Source: Geochorda sp036562495 (GTDB lineage: Bacteria; Bacillota; Limnochordia; Limnochordales; Geochordaceae). From it: 27,521 bases of DNA. Under the pieces are notes generated by a model. That model did not search any database. It had not been told where the DNA came from and was given only the letters and a program-made list of their open reading frames with translations. Positions 22,351-27,521 of the stretch are shown one piece after another. Made by a program: the position numbers and the translations under genes. How positions within the stretch are numbered: the first letter of the stretch is position 1; every line of letters starts with the position of its first letter. Location of the stretch: contig DATCKA010000042.1 in assembly GCA_036562495.1 (NCBI GenBank), forward strand, positions 1 to 27,521, read 5' to 3'.

Positions 22351-23597
22351 CCGCCCGCGGCGACCTCCGCCGGCGCTGCCTCCCCCCGGCGCACCCTCAG
22401 CATGAGCCCGAAGGCCACGGCCATCGCGGCCGCCGCCGCCGGAAACATGACGCCCCGGCCCAGGGTGTCCATCAACCAACCGAAGACGGGTGGCGCCACG
22501 ATGGCGGCCAGGGTGGAGAAGAGGTAGTAGAGCCCCGTGTAGGCGCCTACGCGGCTGGGGGTGGTGGCGTCGACCACCATGGGGTAGGAGTTGATGTTGA
22601 CCAGGGCCCAGGAGAGACCGGCCCCCAGCAGTGCCACCCGCAGCCCCATCCCCGGCCCCACGCCCGCCATGACGAGCATCATGGCCGTCAGCCCGGCCAG
22701 CCCCAGCAGGATGGTGCGGCGTCGTCCCACGGCCGTGGCGATGATGCCCGACGGGATGGAAAAGACCAGGAAGGCCAGCGGGAAGAAGCCCAGGACGAAG
22801 GACGCGTCGGCGGGCTGCATCCCCCACACCTCCACCCCGTACAGCGTGAAGAGCGCCTCGACCCCGCTCCAGCCGATGAACCAGCAGAAGATGGCCAGCA
22901 GCAGGTGGAGGGTGCTGCGATCCGGATCGCGCCGGACCTCCGCCAGCGCCCGCAGGATGCCACCTCCGGCTTCGCCCGCTGCCGGCGGCGCCCCGCTCGC
23001 CGGCTCCTCGGTGGGCCGGGGTTCGCGGATGGTGCGCAGCAGAATGGCCAGGACGACCAGCATCAGCGCCGATGTCGCGACGAAGGGAAGCGCCGGGTCG
23101 ATCCGGTACAACGACGAGAAGCCGAAGAGGGCCACCAGGGCCCCCAGGCCCCCCATGAAGTTGATGATGCCGTTGGCCTTGCTGCGCAGCGGCGACGGGG
23201 TGATGTCCGGCATGAGCGCGACGGCCGGAGCCCGAAACGTGGCCATCGCCACGTTCATGACGACGAGGCTTCCCAGCATCCACGCCAGCGACCGGCGCAC
23301 CAGCGGGATGAGCCCGAAGAACACCGCAGCCACGGGGATGCCCGCCGCCAGAAACGGCATGCGCCGCCCGATGCGGGTCCAGGTGCGGTCGCTCAGGGCG
23401 CCCACGTAGGGCTGTAGGGTCACTGCCGCGATGTTGTCGAAGGTCATGATGGCGCCGATGAGCGCGGTGCGGTAGGGCGCGTCCCCCAGGAGTTCGCCCA
23501 AGAAGACGGGCACGTAGGCGTTGTAGATCGACCAGGTCAGCGTGATGACCAAGAAGCCCAGGCCCAGGATGAACAGCTTGCCGTAGTGGAACTGCAC
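22332..23597 (-). CDS. MFS transporter (GPH/sucrose-carrier-like)
   Basis: This 421-residue membrane protein has about twelve hydrophobic segments split by a central hydrophilic loop. N-terminal motifs YNAYVPVFLGELL, TFDNIAAVTLQPYVGALSDRTWTRIGRRMPF and a second-half GVEALFTLYGVEVWGM resemble the glycoside/sucrose:cation branch of MFS carriers. The open frame continues upstream into the phosphodiesterase gene, but GTG 23597 gives the natural N-terminus, with GGAAGGGTGAG upstream. It starts 10 bp after the phosphodiesterase stop, so the two form an operon. The substrate is unknown; a sugar or glycerophosphodiester-derived compound is possible from context. Confidence 0.85.
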   Translation of the reverse strand: MQFHYGKLFILGLGFLVITLTWSIYNAYVPVFLGELLGDAPYRTALIGAIMTFDNIAAVTLQPYVGALSDRTWTRIGRRMPFLAAGIPVAAVFFGLIPLVRRSLAWMLGSLVVMNVAMATFRAPAVALMPDITPSPLRSKANGIINFMGGLGALVALFGFSSLYRIDPALPFVATSALMLVVLAILLRTIREPRPTEEPASGAPPAAGEAGGGILRALAEVRRDPDRSTLHLLLAIFCWFIGWSGVEALFTLYGVEVWGMQPADASFVLGFFPLAFLVFSIPSGIIATAVGRRRTILLGLAGLTAMMLVMAGVGPGMGLRVALLGAGLSWALVNINSYPMVVDATTPSRVGAYTGLYYLFSTLAAIVAPPVFGWLMDTLGRGVMFPAAAAAMAVAFGLMLRVRRGEAAPAEVAAGGQAAAS

Positions 23598-23607
23598 TCC
23601 TTCACGC

Positions 23608-24366
23608 TCACCCTTCCAGCAGCCGCCGGACGGCCGCCGGGTCGTTGGTGATGACGGCATCGACGCCGCACTCGACCACTCGGCGCACGTCATCGGGCGC
23701 ATCCACGGTCCACGTGTTGACGGCGAGACCTGCCTCGTGTGCCCCCGCCACCAGCTCGGGGAAGACGGCATAGTGGGGCGGGTGGATCGCGTCCGCCGGC
23801 ACGCGGCGAGCGTACACCCACGGGTCCACAAGGCCTTCGATGTACAGCACCCCCGTACGGGCCCGGGGCTCGATCTGCTTCACCGTCCGCAGGGAGAAGT
23901 GGTTGAACGACGAGATGATGCAGCGATCCAGCACGCCGAAGCGGCGAAGCGTCTCGATGACCCTGGCCTCCAGACCGGGGTAGAGGACGCGGCCGCTCTT
24001 GAGTTCGACGTTGATGAGCCTGAAGGCGGAGCCGACAGCCTCGAGGACCTCCGCCAGCGTCGGGATGCGTTGACCGGCGAACCGGGGCGAGAACCACGCC
24101 CCCGCGTCCAGGGCCTTGAGCTCGGCGAGGGTCATGGCGTGCACCCACCCCTGGCCGTCGGTGGTGCGATCCACCCGATCGTCGTGGATGACGACCACCT
24201 CGCCGTCCCGGCTCAGGTGGACGTCCAGCTCGATCCCGTCCGCCCCCGACTCCACCGCGAGACGAAAGGCGGCCAGGGTATTCTCGGGGGCGTGGGCCGA
24301 GGCGCCCCGGTGGGCCAGCACCAGGGGCCGAGCCCGCGGCGAGATAGAGACGGCAGGGGAGTCCAT
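23608..24366 (-). CDS. ugpQ: Glycerophosphodiester phosphodiesterase
   Basis: This 252-residue protein has the GDPD TIM-barrel motifs: LAHRGASAHAPENTLAAF with the catalytic His19 and Arg20, GIELDVH with metal ligands Glu46 and Asp48, and VVIHDDRVDRTT with His61. Later segments NVELKS, SSFNHFSL and the C-terminal NTWTVDAPDDVRRVVECGVDAVITNDP complete the fold. The family hydrolyses glycerophosphodiesters to glycerol-3-phosphate and an alcohol. No signal peptide is present, so it should be cytosolic like UgpQ. It is the first gene of a two-gene unit with the MFS carrier. Start ATG 24366 follows GAGGGG. Confidence 0.92.
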   Translation of the reverse strand: MDSPAVSISPRARPLVLAHRGASAHAPENTLAAFRLAVESGADGIELDVHLSRDGEVVVIHDDRVDRTTDGQGWVHAMTLAELKALDAGAWFSPRFAGQRIPTLAEVLEAVGSAFRLINVELKSGRVLYPGLEARVIETLRRFGVLDRCIISSFNHFSLRTVKQIEPRARTGVLYIEGLVDPWVYARRVPADAIHPPHYAVFPELVAGAHEAGLAVNTWTVDAPDDVRRVVECGVDAVITNDPAAVRRLLEG

Positions 24367-24646
24367 CGCGTCATCCCCTCACGCGGCGACTCGTTGGGTC
24401 AGGCGGGCCACGGCCTGACGACTCGGGATTCGACCGGGTGGCAGTCCCTTCCTTTCAGCCCTACGGCACTGCGTGTGCCCACCAGACGGCCGGGCATCCG
24501 GGGCCCGGGGGCGCCCGCCGCGTATTACGCTGGCAAGGCCAGCGCTGGCTGACGGCAGGCGCCGCCGCGTCTCGGCGCCGGACCTTGCCGGCCTTTCGCC
24601 GCCCGGCTAGGATCGGGGAGCATTCGTTCGGCCGGGGTGGACAGGC
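24367..24646. other. Intergenic spacer between divergent ugpQ and the ArsB-like gene, with stem-loop
   Basis: This 280-bp spacer holds no gene I can support. GTCAGGC (24398-24404) and GCCTGAC (24413-24419) pair perfectly over an 8-nt loop, 32 bases upstream of the phosphodiesterase start, where they could form in its mRNA leader or act as an operator. The right end holds the ArsB-like promoter candidate. Confidence 0.4.
24585..24613 (+). promoter_or_regulatory. Candidate promoter of the ArsB-like permease
   Basis: TTGCCG (24585-24590), a 17-bp spacer and TAGGAT (24608-24613), each hexamer 4/6, lie 33 bases before the GTG start, with GGGGTGG as ribosome-binding site. Confidence 0.4.
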
Positions 24647-25996
24647 GTGTTGCAGAGCGAATCCTGGCTGGTCGGACTCCTCTTCGCCGCGACGGTGGCC
24701 GGCATCCTGTGGCGGCCGCGCGGGATCCACGAAGCCTGGGTCGCGGGCGCCGGCGCCGCCCTCATGCTGTTGCTCGGAGCGGTGTCGCCGGCGGCAGCCG
24801 CGGCGGTCCTTCGGGAGACCGCGCCGGTGCTGGCCTTCCTGGCCGGGGTGCTGGTGGTGGCCGCCGTGGCCGAGCGGGCCGGGGTCTTCACGTGGGCCGC
24901 CCTCTGGACGGCTCGCCTGGCCGGCAGCAGCCTGCGGCGGCTCTTCGTGGCCAGCTACCTCTTGGGTTCGGCGGTGACCATCCTCTTCAGCCTCGACACC
25001 ACCGCCGTGGTGCTGGCGCCGGTCGTCTTCCGGTTGGTGCAGCAGGCGGGGGCCGACCCCGTGCCCTTCGCCTTCCTCTCCGTCTACGTGGCCAACGTCA
25101 CGTCGCTGTTGCTGCCGGTCAGCAACCTGACCAACCTTCTCGTCCAGGCACGCTACGAGTTGCCGTTCTGGGAGTTCGCGCGGGTCATGGCGTTGCCCGC
25201 CTTGCTGGCCGGGGCGGTCAACCTGGGGTTGCTGTACGCCGTCTTCCGACGCCGCCTCCAGGGCCGCCTGGACACCCAGGCGCTCGAGGTGCAGGTGCGG
25301 GCGCTCAGCCGCTCTCCCTTCCTGCGCTGGAGCCTGGGCATCTCGGCGGGGACCATCCTGGGCTTCGGCGTAGCCGGATGGGTGGGCGTCCCCCTCTGGC
25401 CGGTGGCGGTCGCCGGCGGCATCGCTTCGGCCGTCCTGGCCCTGCGCCGGCGTGAGGTGATGCCCAGCTTCTTCGTGCGGGGCGTGGCCTGGGCCGTCAT
25501 CCCGTTCGTGGTGGGGCTCTTCGTCGTCATCGAGGGCTTCCGCACCAGCGGCGCCGGCAGGGACCTGGTGGCGGCCGCCCTCACCCCGCGTGCGGCGGCC
25601 GAGACCCTCAGCGGCCCCTCCGCCAGCCGGCCGACCGACCCTTGGGCGACGCTGGAATCGCTGGGGCGATTCGTCGCGCTCACGGCGCTCGGCAGCAACC
25701 TGGTCAACAACATCCCGATGACGCTCCTGGGCATGGGCGCGCTGGAGGCGCAAGCCGCCATCGACGCCGGCGGAGAGGGAGCCCTGGGCGGACTTGCGCC
25801 CTACGCACTCCTGCTGGGCGTCAACATCGGCCCGCTGCTGACGGTGGTGGGGTCGTTGGCCACCATCCTCTCCCTCACCCTGCTGCGGCAACGGGGGGTC
25901 GAGGTCGGCGGATGGCAGTACCTGCGCATGGGATTGCTCGTGATGCCGCCCACGCTGGCGGCTGCCACCCTCGGGCTCATGCTGCAGCTACGCTGA
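24647..25996 (+). CDS. ArsB/NhaD-type (ion transporter superfamily) permease
   Basis: This 449-residue membrane protein has roughly ten to twelve hydrophobic segments. The two inverted-repeat halves carry the ion transporter superfamily hallmarks FSLDTTAVVLAPVVFRL (114-130) with NVTSLLLPVSNLTNLL (150-165), and in the second half LTALGSNLVNNIPMTLLGMG and GVNIGPLLTVVGSLA. These match the ArsB arsenite carriers and related SLC13/CitM permeases. Arsenite efflux is a reasonable guess, but no arsR or arsC lies nearby and anion or Na+/H+ transport is possible. GTG 24647 follows GGGGTGG at 6 nt. A frameshifted fragment of a second copy lies at 26745-26915. Confidence 0.85.
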   Translation: MLQSESWLVGLLFAATVAGILWRPRGIHEAWVAGAGAALMLLLGAVSPAAAAAVLRETAPVLAFLAGVLVVAAVAERAGVFTWAALWTARLAGSSLRRLFVASYLLGSAVTILFSLDTTAVVLAPVVFRLVQQAGADPVPFAFLSVYVANVTSLLLPVSNLTNLLVQARYELPFWEFARVMALPALLAGAVNLGLLYAVFRRRLQGRLDTQALEVQVRALSRSPFLRWSLGISAGTILGFGVAGWVGVPLWPVAVAGGIASAVLALRRREVMPSFFVRGVAWAVIPFVVGLFVVIEGFRTSGAGRDLVAAALTPRAAAETLSGPSASRPTDPWATLESLGRFVALTALGSNLVNNIPMTLLGMGALEAQAAIDAGGEGALGGLAPYALLLGVNIGPLLTVVGSLATILSLTLLRQRGVEVGGWQYLRMGLLVMPPTLAAATLGLMLQLR

Positions 25997-26037
25997 GGCC
26001 GGCGGGGAGGAGAGGGTCGTCGACGGCCCGGCTCCTG

Positions 26038-26300
26038 GCAACCACAGTCGGTGGCCCCGAAGCCGGGTGGGCGGACCAGGGCGAAGTTGGACGACGAAGC
26101 ATGGGCCACCGCTTCTGCCAGGCGGCACTCGTCGCGGCGAGGGGCGTCCGGCCACACGTCGACCCCCACGACCTCGGCATGGCGACGGAGGTAATCGATG
26201 TGCCAGCGAACACGTCCGACCCCCCGGACGTGGGGCATTGCCCCCTCCCACCTGCCTCAGGTAGTGAAGGAGGATTTTCAACCCGCTCGAAGTGCAAGTC
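26038..26300 (-). pseudogene. Remnant of a DUF123/Uri-superfamily (GIY-YIG) endonuclease
   Basis: Reading leftward, residues VRWHIDYLRRHAEVV, DECRLAEAVA and PPGFGATDCGC are the conserved C-terminal half of DUF123 proteins (HWHIDYLL, ECELA, GFGASDC). This frame opens only at ATG 26238 with an upstream in-frame stop, so the N-terminal half is missing. In the neighbouring frame just upstream, SGLKILLHYLRQVGGGNAPR looks like the preceding part of the same domain. The two frames join if one base is removed from the run of six G/C bases near 26223-26228. The first 50 or so residues and the usual C-terminal end are not found, and the frame runs on into the opposite strand of the permease gene. The remnant is therefore a broken gene, or an intact domain hit by a homopolymer sequencing error. 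Confidence 0.45.
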
Positions 26301-26330
26301 ACTCGGATTGGCTTTGTGGGGGGAGCGAGG

Positions 26331-26723
26331 GTGTCGAGTACGTCGGAAGCGTTTCAGGCCATCCATGACCAGTATCTGTCGGTCGTTGAACACGCTTACC
26401 GCACGGGAGAGACGGATCCGGTGCTCCCGTTCCTCGGGCCGGGGTACCACGGGTACTACGGCATGCCCGACCAGGACCGGGCCGACTACTTTGACACGGC
26501 CAGCGCCATCGAGGGCATGCAGCAGACCGCCAAGCAGTTGCCCGGGGTTCGGGCGGGGTGCGTCAACCGCATCATCCGCATGCCGTCAGAAACCAGTGCG
26601 GTCGTCTTCTACGAGAAACCCATGGTCTTCGGGGACAAGACCATTTCGGCTTTCGTGATCGAGGTTTGGCGCCGGATTGATGGGAAGTGGGTGCTCGTGC
26701 GCGAGACGGTCGAGCATCTGTGA
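26331..26723 (+). CDS. Small NTF2-like/SnoaL-like (DUF4440-type) protein
   Basis: This 130-residue protein has the alpha+beta layout of the NTF2-like fold: N-terminal helices with AIHDQYLSVVEHAYRTGETDPVLPFL, a central YHGYYGMPDQDRADYFD, and beta strands in CVNRIIRMPSETSAVVFYEKPMVF and FVIEVWRRIDGKWVLVRETVEHL. No catalytic residues are diagnostic. GTG 26331 follows GGGGGGAG (26318-26325) at 5 nt; the frame also opens at GTG 26292, where AGGAGG is too far away. Codon use is less GC-rich than its neighbours (55% G+C over 26341-26400), hinting at different origin. It is the only intact gene between two pseudogene fragments. Function is unknown. Confidence 0.7.
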   Translation: MSSTSEAFQAIHDQYLSVVEHAYRTGETDPVLPFLGPGYHGYYGMPDQDRADYFDTASAIEGMQQTAKQLPGVRAGCVNRIIRMPSETSAVVFYEKPMVFGDKTISAFVIEVWRRIDGKWVLVRETVEHL

Positions 26724-26744
26724 CGCGCACACCATGGTGGTGCC

Positions 26745-26915
26745 GAGGCCATCATCTTCTCCAGCCTCGGCACCACCGCGGTGGTGCTCACGCCCGTGGT
26801 CTTGCGCGTGGTGCAGCAGCTGGGACGGCCCCGCTCCCGTTCGGGTTCTTGTTGGTATACGTGGCCAACGTCACGTCGATCCTGTTGCCGGTGAGCAACC
26901 TGTCGACCTCGTGAA
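26745..26915 (+). pseudogene. Frameshifted fragment of a second ArsB-like permease
   Basis: The DNA encodes IIFSSLGTTAVVLTPVVLRVVQQLG in one frame and, after a one-base deletion near 26825-26845, PLPFGFLLVYVANVTSILLPVSNL in the next, ending at TGA 26913-26915. This matches residues 111-160 of the intact permease at 24647 (ILFSLDTTAVVLAPVV and VYVANVTSLLLPVSNL) at both protein and DNA level. Aligned base for base, the homologous stretch after CAGCAG is 29 bases here against 30 in the intact gene. The rest of the gene is absent on both sides. It is a relic of a duplicated or imported paralogue. Confidence 0.75.
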
Positions 26916-27330
26916 GGTCGAAGATCGACAGTTCACCTCGGAGCCCATGCTCTTCAAAACAGGCTGGAAGCTGGATCGAATGTCCCCGAAAGCCACTATC
27001 TGCAACTGCCCGGATAACCCGAGGGCTCCACTCATCGAATCCGCTTAGAATGCTCTCCAAAACGTCCTATGTCTCCCCTGCCCTCGAGCCCGCTGACGAC
27101 CGAGTGGATGAAGCCGACAAGTACAAGCAATCGCTCCCGGCTCTTGACGAACTCTGCGTGTGCATTACGAGGCAGGCACTAGTGGTCCGCTGCCACCGGT
27201 TGGCGGTGTCGTCTGGTGCCTCCTCGGGAAGCCGTACACAACGCACATCTTCCAGCGTGAACCGTCCTCGCCGCGCGCCCAGCCCACCCCACACTTGCCT
27301 CAACGGGCACGTTCGGACGTGATTGCCGAG
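26916..27330. other. Lower-GC stretch with no intact gene; possible decayed coding on the minus strand
   Basis: Three 60-base lines here (26941, 27061, 27121) are 53%, 62% and 57% G+C, well below the rest of the window. On the minus strand the frame ending near 26790 reads ESILSGFDEWSPRVIRAVAD and more protein-like text. Upstream it is interrupted by a TAG, and another frame there reads EFVKSRERLLVLVGFIHSVV. This looks like a decayed gene, but I recognise no family. Confidence 0.35.
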
Positions 27331-27361
27331 GCCACATGGCGCATGCCAGCCGCCGGAAGGC

Positions 27362-27379
27362 GTGCCCGAATCCGGGCAC
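27362..27379. repeat. Perfect 7-bp inverted repeat
   Basis: GTGCCCG (27362-27368) and CGGGCAC (27373-27379) pair over the loop AATC. It lies about 45 bases upstream of a candidate extended -10, so it could be an operator or the end of the decayed stretch. No stronger evidence. Confidence 0.35.
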
Positions 27380-27422
27380 ACGAGGAAATGCATCCGCCCG
27401 CCAAGGATTCGGGGCGTGCACG

Positions 27423-27431
27423 TGGTATCCT
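27423..27431 (+). promoter_or_regulatory. Candidate extended -10 promoter for a gene at the right edge
   Basis: TGG-TATCCT (27423-27431) fits the extended -10 form TGnTATnnT. No clear -35 is seen. It lies about 85 bases before the Shine-Dalgarno at the window end. Confidence 0.3.
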
Positions 27432-27506
27432 ACTGGTGGCCGGGGGCGAGGGAGGGTTTCGTGCGCCCCAGGGCTGGCCGTGCGACGGCATCATGTTGCA
27501 GCGACG

Positions 27507-27521
27507 GGAGGAGAGGTTGAT
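27507..27521 (+). promoter_or_regulatory. Shine-Dalgarno and probable start of the next gene (cut off)
   Basis: GGAGGAGAGG (27507-27516) is a strong ribosome-binding site. TTG at 27517-27519 is 5 nt after GGAGG, and the final bases AT (27520-27521) could begin an ATG. A plus-strand gene therefore most likely starts at the window edge; its identity cannot be seen. Confidence 0.5.

Noticed and set aside
24398..24419. Stem-loop upstream of ugpQ as a riboswitch
   Set aside because: Only one 7-bp stem with no conserved riboswitch core; kept as an unassigned hairpin.
26292..26330. Upstream GTG (26292) as the start of the NTF2-like gene
   Set aside because: AGGAGG at about 26268 is too far away, while GTG 26331 has a well-spaced GGGGGGAG and the domain begins after it.
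26788..27060. A 90-codon minus-strand frame as an intact gene
   Set aside because: Its last third overlaps the plus-strand ArsB-like fragment, it opens with TTG and no Shine-Dalgarno, and an in-frame stop separates it from similar text upstream, so it was described as a possible remnant.
27323..27520. A 65-codon plus-strand frame at the right edge
   Set aside because: Composition is not protein-like and it runs through the promoter and Shine-Dalgarno of the next gene.
1..27521. CRISPR arrays, tRNA or rRNA genes
   Set aside because: No regularly spaced repeats, no TTCGA-type T-loop with matching acceptor stem, and no rRNA-like sequence were seen on either strand by reading.

Overview
This is a high-GC window (roughly 70% G+C by eye over most of its length). 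Genes are densely packed, start codons are often GTG or TTG, Shine-Dalgarno sequences are strong, and several promoters look like ordinary sigma-70/sigma-A type. This fits a high-GC, probably thermophilic or environmental Bacillota lineage (Limnochordia or Symbiobacteriia type), but no single gene fixes the taxon and that call is inference. The TRAP binding protein carries a Tat-type signal without a lipobox, which would suit a cell with a periplasm.

Layout. 1-1625 (minus): the N-terminal part of a GNAT acetyltransferase, perhaps the GNAT domain of a fused acyl-CoA ligase, and a VKOR-DsbA fusion. 1805-4408 (plus): a Thermotoga-type alpha-glucan phosphorylase. 4417-17136: a two-carbon acid cluster. 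It holds glcDEF on the minus strand, a divergent IclR regulator, a plus-strand TRAP transporter operon (binding protein, small and large permeases), malate synthase A on the minus strand, and a second minus-strand glcD-glcF pair without glcE. The likely logic is that the TRAP system takes up glycolate, lactate or a related 2-hydroxy or 2-oxo acid, the flavin/FeS oxidases make glyoxylate, and malate synthase joins it to acetyl-CoA to give malate. No isocitrate lyase is in the window, so glyoxylate most likely comes from glycolate.

17209-18392 (plus): a short upstream ORF with a near-ideal Shine-Dalgarno, overlapping the TTG start of a YchF-family protein whose nucleotide-binding motifs are eroded. 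18488-21352 (minus): a copper module. A canonical promoter and CsoR-like operator drive copA, whose 3' end overlaps an out-of-frame YHS-domain gene with a His-rich tail. 21439-24366: an arginase-superfamily protein of unknown role (plus), then a glycerophosphodiesterase and MFS carrier operon (minus).

24647-25996 (plus) is an intact ArsB/NhaD-type permease. The last 1.5 kb is a decayed segment: a frameshifted remnant of a DUF123/Uri-type endonuclease, an intact small NTF2-like gene, a frameshifted fragment of a second ArsB-like permease, a lower-GC stretch without an intact gene, and a promoter and Shine-Dalgarno for a gene beginning at the right edge.

I found no CRISPR array, tRNA, rRNA or complete insertion sequence. 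The most unusual items are the motif-degenerate YchF paralogue with its upstream ORF, the palindromic operators in the two-carbon cluster, the copA/YHS overlap, and the pseudogene tract at the right end.
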